Assembly: GCA_027069645.1 (NCBI GenBank)
Contig: JALXEI010000064.1
Coordinates: 1-7,725 of the forward strand
Direction of reading: 5' to 3'
Length of the DNA stretch: 7,725 nt
Origin: Hyphomicrobiales bacterium
GTDB lineage: Bacteria > Pseudomonadota > Alphaproteobacteria > Rhizobiales > JAKIUO01
In this document: positions 1 to 6,028 of the stretch, in pieces
Layout of the letters: every line of letters starts with the position of its first letter
Numbering within the stretch: position 1 is the first letter of the stretch
The notes under the pieces: model-generated
The model's input: only the letters and a program-made list of their open reading frames with translations
Databases searched by the model: none
What the model was told of the DNA's origin: nothing
Position numbers and translations under genes: made by a program

Positions 1-12
1 GCACGGCGGGAA

Positions 13-1062
13 TTACTTTTGGACCGGATGTTCCATTTTGTCATCGTCATCAGTTTCAGGGGCAATCACCTCGCGGATCAGATAGACCGGCCGCTTTTTG
101 ACCTCCAGAAAAATACGCCCGATATATTCACCCATGACCCCCAGAGAAATGATCTGAATACCGCTCAGAAACAGAATAACCGAGATCAGGGAAGCATAGC
201 CGGGAACCTCTATGCCGTAAAACAGGGTTTTAACGATAATAAAGGCCCCGAACAGAAAAGAGGTCAAAGCCAGCAGAAAACCGGCATAGGTCCAGATGCG
301 CAAGGGCGCCGTTGAATAGCCGAACATGCCATCAAGGGCGAAATTCCATAACCGCCAGTAGTTCCAGCTTGTTTTTCCGGCCACCCTTGGCGTGCGCGTA
401 TAGGGTATTTCACAGGTTCTGAAACCGACCCAGGCAAAAATACCTTTCATGAAACGATTGCGCTCGGGCAGACGCTTGATAGCCTCGATGACCTGACGGT
501 CCATGAGCCGGAAATCACCGACATTTTCCGGCAAGGCTGTATGAGACAGGCGGTTGAACAGGCGGTAAAACCCCCTTGAGCTGTTCCGCTTGACGATTGT
601 ATCGGAAGAGCGATCAACGCGCACACCATTGACCACATCATAACCCTCGCGCCATTTGGCGACAAATTGCGGGATCAGTTCGGGGGGATCCTGCAAGTCC
701 ACATCAATGGGGACCACGACATCACCGCGAGCCATGTCCAGCCCTGCTGTCAGCGCCGCTTCCTTGCCAAAATTGCGCGAAAGATCAATAATCCGGATTG
801 TTTTGTCTGTTTTCACAAGGCGCTGCAAAAGTTCAAAAGTATCGTCCGTACTACCATCATTAACAAACAGGACTTCAAACTTTTCATCCGGTTCCGACAG
901 GGCTTTTTTCAGTTCCGTCAGAAATGGTCTGATCGAATCATATTCATTGAAAACCGGTACGACAATCGAAATGAGGATGTGACCTTCCCGGCTTGAAGGG
1001 ACTTCACTGCGTCGCTGCCAGCGCCTGTTGCCTTCTGATATATCGTTTATGTCGTTTCTCAT
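13..1062 (-). CDS. GtrB-type polyprenyl-phosphate glycosyltransferase (GT2 family), two C-terminal membrane helices
   Basis: This is a family 2 glycosyltransferase of the GtrB/YfdH/DPM1-like type. These enzymes move a sugar from a nucleotide sugar to undecaprenyl phosphate on the cytoplasmic face of the inner membrane, and a flippase then exports the product. With the start at 1062 the protein has 349 residues. It shows VPVFNE near residue 35, VNDGSTDD near 68, the metal-binding DVDLQDPPE at 120-128, ENVGDFRLMDR near 179, then two hydrophobic helices at about 256-279 and 289-313 and the usual GEYIGR and KKRP ends. Two features favour 1062: no start upstream has a good ribosome site, and the longest reading frame would run deep into coaD. 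An ATG at 1098 is the alternative (361 residues). The purine-rich GGGGAGGAG lies 16 bases before 1062, which is rather far. The gene follows coaD by 46 bases and is probably in its operon. The sugar and the final acceptor cannot be read from the sequence. A GtrA-like flippase, if present, would lie beyond the left edge. Confidence 0.9.
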   Translation of the reverse strand: MRNDINDISEGNRRWQRRSEVPSSREGHILISIVVPVFNEYDSIRPFLTELKKALSEPDEKFEVLFVNDGSTDDTFELLQRLVKTDKTIRIIDLSRNFGKEAALTAGLDMARGDVVVPIDVDLQDPPELIPQFVAKWREGYDVVNGVRVDRSSDTIVKRNSSRGFYRLFNRLSHTALPENVGDFRLMDRQVIEAIKRLPERNRFMKGIFAWVGFRTCEIPYTRTPRVAGKTSWNYWRLWNFALDGMFGYSTAPLRIWTYAGFLLALTSFLFGAFIIVKTLFYGIEVPGYASLISVILFLSGIQIISLGVMGEYIGRIFLEVKKRPVYLIREVIAPETDDDDKMEHPVQK

Positions 1063-1108
1063 CCGGTTTCCGTTTCCACTCCTCCCCTGTCTGACCATGA
1101 TCCGGGAA

Positions 1109-1612
1109 TCAGCTTTTTGACCTGCTCTGCATTTCCCGTGCGACATGAGGAGGAACAAACGGGCTAACATCCCCGCCCATCGCCGCAATCTGGCGCACCA
1201 GCGAGGCTGCGATATGGCGCACCTTTGGGGAACTGGCGAGAAATACCGTCTCGATATCCCCGGCAAGCCCGGCATTCATGCCCGCCATCTGCATTTCATA
1301 GTCAAAATCACCGGAATCACGCAAGCCACGTATAATGACCCGCGCCCCGTGGGCCCTTGCGGCATCGACCGCCAGATTGTCAAAGCTGGCAATCTCCAGC
1401 CTGTCGCCCCCCATGCCTTCGTTCACCAGCTCCGCCTTTTGCGTTTCCAGCATGGCCAGACGTTCATCGGGGGTAAACATCGCTTTTTTACCGTGATGGA
1501 CGCCAACGCCGATCACCAGCCGATCAACAAGCTTCGCGGCCCTCATGATAATATCCAGATGACCGAATGTCAGCGGATCAAAACTGCCGGGATAAAAGGC
1601 GGTCCGGATCAT
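1109..1612 (-). CDS. coaD: Phosphopantetheine adenylyltransferase (PPAT), coenzyme A synthesis
   Basis: CoaD joins 4'-phosphopantetheine and ATP to give dephospho-CoA and pyrophosphate, the penultimate step of coenzyme A synthesis, in the cytoplasm. The 167-residue product has the normal length for the family. It begins with the nucleotidyltransferase signature AFYPGSFDPLTFGHLD (residues 5-20), which holds the TxGH motif. RGLRDSGDFDYE follows at 95-106, and the ATP-binding end SLVRQIAAMGGDVSPFVPP at about 137-155. Its ATG overlaps the gyrA stop in an ATGA arrangement at 1609-1612, so the two genes are translationally linked. The last gyrA codons supply the G-rich GGGGGAAG just ahead of the start. 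No promoter of its own is evident. The identification is secure. Confidence 0.97.
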   Translation of the reverse strand: MIRTAFYPGSFDPLTFGHLDIIMRAAKLVDRLVIGVGVHHGKKAMFTPDERLAMLETQKAELVNEGMGGDRLEIASFDNLAVDAARAHGARVIIRGLRDSGDFDYEMQMAGMNAGLAGDIETVFLASSPKVRHIAASLVRQIAAMGGDVSPFVPPHVAREMQSRSKS

Positions 1613-4401
1613 GAACTTCCCCCATCAGCGCCCCCGTCCTCATTCGGCCCGCCGGTCTCGGCCTCTCCTTCTTCCTCTTCCACATGGGTGATGTGCTCGA
1701 CGGAGACGACATATTCGTCGGGGGCAGTTTTGAACACCGTCACGCCCTGGGTCGAGCGTCCGGCAATGCGCACATTATGAACAGGGCAGCGAATCAGTTT
1801 CCCGGCATTGGTCACCAGCATGATCTGGTCCTCTTCCTCGACCGGGAAAGAGCCCGCCAGATTGCCGTTTCGTTCATTCACCGTCATGGCGATGATACCC
1901 TTGCCGCCCCGACCGGTGACACGATATTCATAGCTTGAAGAGCGCTTGCCAAAACCGTTTTGCGACAGGGTCAGGATAAACTGTTCGGCGGCCCCCAGTT
2001 CGGCATAACGATCCTGCGTCAGTTCAGCCTCTTCGCCGCCCTCCTCCTCAAGATCGGGTTCGGTACCCGCCCCCTCTTCCTCTTCACCTGTCATGGCGCG
2101 GCGCATGGCATTGGCGGCCTTGAGATAGGCGCGCGCTTCCGGCGAGGTTACATCGACATGGCGCAAAATGGTCATGGATATCACTTCATCATCATCGGCC
2201 AGCCGGATGCCGCGCACACCGGTAGAATCGCGCCCCTTGAACAGACGAACGTCGCTGATTCTGAAACGAATGGCCCGCCCCTTGCCGGTGGTCAGCAATA
2301 CATCATCCTGTTCGGTGCAGATCTGCACGCCGATAATCTCGTCGCCTTCATCGAGCTTCATGGCGATTTTGCCGTTCTGGCGGATATTGGTGAAATCCGA
2401 CAGGGCATTGCGGCGCACATTGCCGCTGCGCGTGGCGAACATCACATGCAGCTTGCCCCAGTTGGCTTCGTCCTCGGCCTCGGGCGGCAAGGGCATGATC
2501 GTCGTGATACGCTCGTCCTGCTGCAACGGCAAAAGATTAATCAGCGCGTTTCCAAGGGCCTGAGGCGCGGCCAGCGGCAAACGCCAGACCTTCAGAACAT
2601 AGGCAATGCCGCGTGATGAAAAGAACAGAATGGGCGTATGGGTGTTGGCCATATAGAGCTGGGTGACGAAATCCTCGTCCCTTGTGCTCATTCCCGCCCG
2701 GCCCTTGCCGCCTCTGGCCTGGGCGCGGTAAGTCGATAGCGGCACGCGCTTGATATAGCCCTTGTGCGAAACCGTCACCACCATATCTTCGCGGGCAATC
2801 AGGTCTTCATCATCAACATCGCCAGCATAATCGACAATCTCGGTCTTGCGCGGCGTGCCGAACTCCTCGCGTACCGCCATCAACTCGTCGCGAATGATCG
2901 AAACAATGCGTTCACGTGACCCGAGAATATCCAGATAATCCTTGATCTTGTCGGCAATGGTTTTCAGCTCGTCGCCGATTTCATCGCGCCCCAGAGCTGT
3001 CAGGCGCTGCAAACGCAGATCAAGAATGCCCTGGGCCTGCTCCAGCGACAGTTTGTAAGTGCCATCGTCGGCCACCATGTGACGCGGATCGGCAATCAGC
3101 AGCACCAGCGGCGCCACATCTTTCGCGGGCCAGGCGCGTTCCATCAACTGTTCGCGGGCCGCTGTCGGGTTGGGCGCATGGCGAATAAGCGCGATAATCT
3201 CGTCAATATTGGCCACGGCAATCGCCAGGCCGACCAGCAGATGAGCCCTCTCCCGCGCCTTGTTGAGCAAAAACTTGGTGCGCCGCGATACCACCTCTTC
3301 GCGAAAAGCATTAAAAGCGGAAAGAAAGTCCCGCAACTGCAACTGTTCCGGCTTGCCACCATTGAGTGCAATCATGTTGCAGCCAAAGGAGGTTTGCAGG
3401 GCTGAATATTTGTAAAGCTGGTTGAGCACAATTTCCGGGTTGGCCTCGCGCCGGATTTCGATGACGACGCGAATCCCCTCCTTGTCGCTTTCGTCGCGAA
3501 TGTCGGAAATGCCCTCGACCCGCTTGCTGCGTACCAGATCGGCCATTTTTTCCACCAGCGCAGCCTTGTTGACCTGATAGGGCACCTCGGTGATGATCAG
3601 CGCCTCACGGTTCTTGCGGATGGTCTCCGTGTGCACCCGGCCGCGCATAATCACCGAGCCGCGCCCGGTTTCATAGGCCTGCTTTATGCCCTTGCGCCCG
3701 AGAATGATGCCGCCGGTCGGGAAATCCGGTCCCTTGACAATTTCATTAAGCTCCGGATTGGTCATTTCAGGATTTTCCAACAGGGCAACGCTGGCGTCGA
3801 TCACCTCTTCGAGATTGTGCGGCGGGATATTGGTGGCCATGCCAACGGCAATCCCCCCGGCCCCGTTGACCAGCAGATTGGGAAAGCGGGCGGGCAGCGC
3901 CACGGGCTCCTTTTCCGTGCCGTCATAGTTGGGGCTAAAATCCACCGTGTCCTTGTGGATGTCTTCCAGCAAAGACCCGGCGACCTTTTGCAGACGGCAT
4001 TCCGTATAACGCATGGCCGCAGCGGGGTCATTGTCGATGGAACCGAAATTGCCCTGCCCGTCGATCAGCGGCAGGCGCAGGGAAAAGTCCTGCGCCATAC
4101 GCACCAGCGCGTCATAGATCGCCTGATCGCCGTGGGGGTGATAGGTACCCATGACCTCGCCCACCACCTTGGCGCATTTGCGATAGGCCTTGTTGTGAAA
4201 CAGGCCCATTTCGCCCATTGTATAAAGGATCCGCCGATGCACCGGCTTCAAGCCATCGCGTACATCGGGAAGCGCCCGCGAGACAATAACGCTCATGGCA
4301 TAATCCATATAGGAGCGCTTCATCTCCTCGACAATGGAAATCGGGCTGATGTCGGACGGCTCGTCCCCCCCGTCATTCGGGGTTTTATCGTCATTGGCCA
4401 A
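1609..4401 (-). CDS. gyrA: DNA gyrase subunit A, TTG start
   Basis: GyrA is the DNA-cutting and rejoining subunit of gyrase. With GyrB it introduces negative supercoils using ATP. The 930-residue product is numbered ten ahead of E. coli GyrA. The catalytic tyrosine is Tyr132 in AAAMRYTE, and the quinolone-determining region is HPHGDQAIYD at 88-97. That region has Gln93 where E. coli has Ser83, and keeps Asp97 (Asp87). The DNA-wrapping C-terminal domain starts with a GyrA box QARGGKG (561-567) and has a second GRGGKG at 830-835. An acidic insert lies at about 774-793 and an acidic tail at 907-914. The start is TTG at 4401: a stop codon lies four codons upstream, GAGG sits 10 bases before it, and the next in-frame ATG (residue 27) would remove conserved residues. 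The length and acidic insert resemble alphaproteobacterial GyrA. The paralogue ParC is unlikely given the GyrA box and the wrapping domain. Confidence 0.97.
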   Translation of the reverse strand: MANDDKTPNDGGDEPSDISPISIVEEMKRSYMDYAMSVIVSRALPDVRDGLKPVHRRILYTMGEMGLFHNKAYRKCAKVVGEVMGTYHPHGDQAIYDALVRMAQDFSLRLPLIDGQGNFGSIDNDPAAAMRYTECRLQKVAGSLLEDIHKDTVDFSPNYDGTEKEPVALPARFPNLLVNGAGGIAVGMATNIPPHNLEEVIDASVALLENPEMTNPELNEIVKGPDFPTGGIILGRKGIKQAYETGRGSVIMRGRVHTETIRKNREALIITEVPYQVNKAALVEKMADLVRSKRVEGISDIRDESDKEGIRVVIEIRREANPEIVLNQLYKYSALQTSFGCNMIALNGGKPEQLQLRDFLSAFNAFREEVVSRRTKFLLNKARERAHLLVGLAIAVANIDEIIALIRHAPNPTAAREQLMERAWPAKDVAPLVLLIADPRHMVADDGTYKLSLEQAQGILDLRLQRLTALGRDEIGDELKTIADKIKDYLDILGSRERIVSIIRDELMAVREEFGTPRKTEIVDYAGDVDDEDLIAREDMVVTVSHKGYIKRVPLSTYRAQARGGKGRAGMSTRDEDFVTQLYMANTHTPILFFSSRGIAYVLKVWRLPLAAPQALGNALINLLPLQQDERITTIMPLPPEAEDEANWGKLHVMFATRSGNVRRNALSDFTNIRQNGKIAMKLDEGDEIIGVQICTEQDDVLLTTGKGRAIRFRISDVRLFKGRDSTGVRGIRLADDDEVISMTILRHVDVTSPEARAYLKAANAMRRAMTGEEEEGAGTEPDLEEEGGEEAELTQDRYAELGAAEQFILTLSQNGFGKRSSSYEYRVTGRGGKGIIAMTVNERNGNLAGSFPVEEEDQIMLVTNAGKLIRCPVHNVRIAGRSTQGVTVFKTAPDEYVVSVEHITHVEEEEGEAETGGPNEDGGADGGSS

Positions 4402-4411
4402 AGGCTTGCAA

Positions 4412-4415
4412 CCTC
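4412..4415 (-). promoter_or_regulatory. Ribosome binding site that decides the TTG start of gyrA
   Basis: The sequence GAGG on the minus strand lies 10 bases before the TTG at 4401. An in-frame TGA lies just upstream at 4414-4416, overlapping this site, and no in-frame ATG or GTG occurs before residue 27. TTG is therefore the only start that keeps the conserved GyrA N-terminus. Confidence 0.7.
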
Positions 4416-4427
4416 ATTTTGAAACCC

Positions 4428-4458
4428 GTCGCCCCTGCTGAAACAGGGAACAGGCGAC
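4428..4458 (-). promoter_or_regulatory. Stem-loop in the gyrA leader
   Basis: Two stacked 5-base-pair helices are visible. The outer one pairs 4428-4432 with 4454-4458 (GTCGC/GCGAC). The inner one pairs 4433-4437 with 4444-4448 (CCCTG/CAGGG), with a six-base loop and a five-base bulge at 4449-4453. The stem-loop lies between the proposed gyrA promoter and its ribosome binding site. No T-run follows in the direction of gyrA transcription, so it is not an ordinary terminator. A role in mRNA stability or in control of the leader is possible but only inferred. Confidence 0.5.
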
Positions 4459-4488
4459 CGATTTCATCCGCATTCAAATTTCTGCGCG

Positions 4489-4518
4489 ATTATAGCCCTT
4501 TTGCTCCCCGAATTGCAA
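4489..4518 (-). promoter_or_regulatory. Probable sigma-70 type promoter of the gyrA-coaD-glycosyltransferase operon
   Basis: Read on the minus strand, a perfect -10 box TATAAT occupies 4489-4494. TTGCAA at 4513-4518 matches four of six bases of the -35 consensus, with an 18-base spacer. Transcription would begin near 4482, giving a leader of about 80 bases that contains the stem-loop. The -35 box begins 14 bases past the stop of the preceding membrane-protein gene, so gyrA appears to have its own promoter rather than depending on read-through. Confidence 0.65.
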
Positions 4519-4531
4519 AGGATCTGTCACT

Positions 4532-4801
4532 TTAACCCACATTATCGGGACGCAATATTTTTTGCAGCGCAACCGGCAAATGCGGTTCAATACTGGTCAG
4601 ATGCCGGTCAAGAGAAGGGTATCGGATGCGCAGTCGGTGAAACCGGCGCCGAACGGGCGGACTCACCATCATCAGCATGGCAATTCCCATGACCAGCAGA
4701 ACAATACCAAACGGGATGGGCAAAAGAAATGTCACCAGCCCAACGAGGACCATAAGCACCGCGACAATCAGCAAGATGATATTCCAGGCCTGTTTAAACA
4801 T
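4532..4801 (-). CDS. Small inner-membrane protein with two helices, function unknown
   Basis: The product has 89 residues. Two hydrophobic helices lie at about 8-27 and 30-47, joined by a tight LPIPFG turn. A basic, probably cytoplasmic tail follows (PPVRRRFHRLRIRYPSLDRHL) and ends in IEPHLPVALQKILRP. The turn resembles that of PGPGW-type two-helix membrane proteins, and the tail has the arginine-rich, PxLDxxL, EPxLP pattern I associate with uncharacterised alphaproteobacterial proteins; neither link was tested. The ATG at 4801 is preceded by GGAG with five-base spacing, which makes it better than the upstream ATG at 4891. The gene lies between a candidate terminator and the gyrA promoter, so it may be transcribed alone, though I see no convincing promoter for it. 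No function is proposed. Confidence 0.75.
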   Translation of the reverse strand: MFKQAWNIILLIVAVLMVLVGLVTFLLPIPFGIVLLVMGIAMLMMVSPPVRRRFHRLRIRYPSLDRHLTSIEPHLPVALQKILRPDNVG

Positions 4802-4841
4802 ATGCTCTCCGAATGCGGTCCCGTTTGTTTGCTGCGAGCCA

Positions 4842-4864
4842 GAAAAATGCGGCAACAAAGCCGC
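4842..4864 (-). terminator. Candidate intrinsic terminator after the secreted-protein gene
   Basis: On the minus strand a GCGGC/GCCGC stem (4849-4853 with 4860-4864) has a six-base loop. It is followed by one A, five T and then C (4842-4848). The stem is only five base pairs, so termination may be partial. It lies 62 bases beyond the stop of the secreted protein and 41 bases ahead of the membrane-protein start. Confidence 0.45.
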
Positions 4865-4926
4865 CCTTCTCCCATTCATACATATCAGCAAGACAAATTA
4901 CAGGGAAATAATTTCAGCCGTTTTTG

Positions 4927-5292
4927 TCAACGGGGAATGGTGACCCGCATGACCCGCCCTCCGAAACCATGTACACTGTCATGCGCCCTTATGATTACCT
5001 CTTTGATTTGAGGGGGAATTTTCACACCTGACAGGGATCTGGTGAAGGGTTGCTCGTGAACATGAGGATGGAACAGCGTCCGTTTGGCCAGCCTTTTGCC
5101 ATCAGGTCCCAATACCTCCCAGCCATCGGCATAGTGCTTCCAGCCCGCATCTGCATGTCTCAGCGTGACATCAAAACGATAGCTGTTGCCTTCCTGTCGA
5201 ACGACCCTGACATCAACAATATCGGCCTCACCGGCCATCGCGGCGACTGACAAAAAGACCCATAACATAATCAGACTTGCCAAACGCATCAT
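4927..5292 (-). CDS. Small secreted (periplasmic) histidine-rich protein, uncharacterised conserved family
   Basis: The product has 121 residues. Residues 1-20 form a typical Sec signal peptide: a short basic start, a hydrophobic core, and AMA before GEAD for signal peptidase I. The mature part looks like one compact beta-rich domain. It has three conserved-looking blocks: RHADAGWKHYADGWEVLGPDG (about 45-65), HPHVHEQPFTRSLSGV (about 75-90) and RAHDSVHGFGG (about 102-112). Seven histidines fall in these blocks (46, 53, 75, 77, 79, 104, 108), which suggests metal binding, but this is inference. I recall similar proteins as hypotheticals in alphaproteobacteria. Two adjacent ATG codons (5292 and 5289) are possible starts, and GGAAGG six bases upstream favours 5292. 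An upstream in-frame ATG at 5352 would bury the signal peptide and overlap the candidate promoter. No lipobox cysteine is present. Confidence 0.8.
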   Translation of the reverse strand: MMRLASLIMLWVFLSVAAMAGEADIVDVRVVRQEGNSYRFDVTLRHADAGWKHYADGWEVLGPDGKRLAKRTLFHPHVHEQPFTRSLSGVKIPPQIKEVIIRAHDSVHGFGGRVMRVTIPR

Positions 5293-5324
5293 GGAACACC
5301 TTCCCGGAATTTTCGACACGGTCA

Positions 5325-5352
5325 TATATAGAGCCGGAAAAGAGAATAACAA
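5325..5352 (-). promoter_or_regulatory. Candidate promoter of the secreted-protein gene
   Basis: On the minus strand TTGTTA (5347-5352) lies 16 bases before TATATA (5325-5330). Transcription would start near 5318, giving a leader of about 25 bases. The -35 and -10 boxes match the consensus at four and five of six positions respectively. Confidence 0.45.
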
Positions 5353-5378
5353 GACCCTTTCCCGAAAAGCCGGATTAT

Positions 5379-5391
5379 CCGGCTGCCAGCC
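5379..5391 (+). repeat. 13-base direct repeat, copy 1 (CCGGCTGCCAGCC)
   Basis: This 13-base sequence recurs exactly at 5539-5551, 160 bases away in the same orientation. Copy 1 overlaps the right arm of the 8-base inverted repeat. Confidence 0.6.
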
Positions 5392-5538
5392 AGATCAAAG
5401 ATTACCCCACCCCTCATTTCTGCGCTCCGGTCAACTGTCATGTTTGACATCTGGCCCGCGCGATTCTCTGTGCCTATAAAACTGTTTTGTTCCGGCCCTC
5501 ACACCCGAGCGACCGGTTTGCCCGACAGCCTGTCGCTC

Positions 5539-5551
5539 CCGGCTGCCAGCC
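5539..5551 (+). repeat. 13-base direct repeat, copy 2 (CCGGCTGCCAGCC)
   Basis: This is an exact copy of 5379-5391. It lies directly downstream of the GAGCGAC/GTCGCTC inverted repeat and about 60 bases before the start of the coiled-coil gene. Confidence 0.6.
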
Positions 5552-5610
5552 TGCATGTATTGTTGGCACAATGCTGATTTACAAATTTACATAAAGAGAA
5601 CGTTCGGAAT

Positions 5611-5826
5611 ATGGGCCAGGTGGAAAAAAATGAAGATGATCGGGGCATTCAAACGTGCGCCAGTCCTGAACGGCAAATCAGGGAGCTTGAAGAATTGATC
5701 GACGTATTGAAAATCGCAACAAAAGAGGTCACCAGCAGCCAGAAGAAATTATACCGATTGTTGCAGAAACTTCAGCAGTCTGCCCGGAAGGAGGATCGGG
5801 ACCGAACACCTGACGAGACGGCCTGA
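5611..5826 (+). CDS. Small coiled-coil protein, function unknown
   Basis: This 71-residue soluble, charged protein is the only plus-strand gene. Residues about 20-60 form one long predicted helix with a clean heptad register. Positions 26, 33, 40, 47 and 54 are Leu, Leu, Val, Leu, Leu, and positions 29, 36, 43 and 50 are Leu, Ala, Ser, Leu. This pattern argues for a real protein that forms a dimer or binds a helical partner. The polar tails (1-19 and 60-71) look disordered. No signal peptide or membrane helix is present, and there is one cysteine at 16. The ribosome site is weak: GAGA lies 12 bases before the ATG, and CGGA is close to it. Codon choice (many AAA, TTG and CTT) looks less biased than in gyrA or lysK. 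I do not recognise the family; its helix recalls ZapA-like or DUF-type coiled-coil proteins only in a general way. Confidence 0.6.
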   Translation: MGQVEKNEDDRGIQTCASPERQIRELEELIDVLKIATKEVTSSQKKLYRLLQKLQQSARKEDRDRTPDETA

Positions 5827-5847
5827 CGAACCGGAACAGCAAAAAAA

Positions 5848-5858
5848 CACCGGAAATC
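5848..5858 (+). repeat. 11-base direct repeat, copy 1 (CACCGGAAATC)
   Basis: This sequence recurs exactly at 6132-6142 in the same orientation. The two copies bracket the segment with the palindrome, the promoter and the main hairpins. Confidence 0.5.
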
Positions 5859-5869
5859 AGAAGAATATA

Positions 5870-5881
5870 CCCCATATGGGG
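5870..5881 (+). repeat. Perfect palindrome CCCCATATGGGG
   Basis: This is a 12-base perfect palindrome that extends to 5867-5884 with one mismatched pair. It begins 43 bases after the stop of the coiled-coil gene. It could be a protein-binding site or part of a weak terminator; the sequence does not decide. Confidence 0.55.
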
Positions 5882-5992
5882 GATGCGATGATTTCAGCTT
5901 TTTCCTATTCTCAAGATGTGGTCGGAATGACAAACCGGCATTACACACCGCCCCGAATCTACTGATCATCAGGCGGTACGTTTATTCTGTGT

Positions 5993-6022
5993 TTCATAAC
6001 CTGATAATACTGCATTTATAAT
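5993..6022 (+). promoter_or_regulatory. Candidate plus-strand promoter for a small RNA
   Basis: A perfect -10 box TATAAT (6017-6022) lies 18 bases after TTCATA (5993-5998), which matches four of six -35 positions. Transcription would start near 6029, exactly where the long hairpin begins. No protein gene follows on this strand before the end of the window. Confidence 0.5.
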
Positions 6023-6028
6023 GGCATT

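Larger units (their letters stand above)
5353..5610 (+). other. Divergent intergenic region rich in inverted repeats
   Basis: No gene is seen between the divergent secreted-protein and coiled-coil genes. The stretch holds several dyads. AGCCGGAT and ATCCGGCT are perfect 8-base arms around 5376 (5368-5384). TGTCA-TGTT-TGACA is at 5436-5449. CGACAG-C-CTGTCG is at 5523-5535, enclosed by GAGCGAC (5507-5513) and GTCGCTC (5532-5538). ATTGT-TGGC-ACAAT is at 5559-5572. A TTGACA at 5444-5449 has no -10 box at normal spacing; the TATAAA at 5475-5480 is 25 bases away. TTGGCA at 5564-5569 is the nearest -35-like element to the plus-strand gene, but its -10 partner is weak. The dyads could be operators, but no known regulator site is recognised. 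Confidence 0.4.

Noticed and set aside
1063..1275. A longer glycosyltransferase starting at 1275.
   Set aside because: It would overlap coaD by over 160 bases, and the added residues resemble no part of the family.
5444..5480. TTGACA followed by TATAAA as a plus-strand promoter.
   Set aside because: The spacer is 25 bases, far outside the usual 16-19.
5561..5576. TTGGCAC followed by TGC, resembling a sigma-54 promoter.
   Set aside because: The GG and GC elements are six bases apart instead of ten.
5772..5969. A 65-codon minus-strand frame overlapping the end of the coiled-coil gene.
   Set aside because: Its composition is not protein-like, and it covers the palindrome and the end of a better-supported gene on the other strand.
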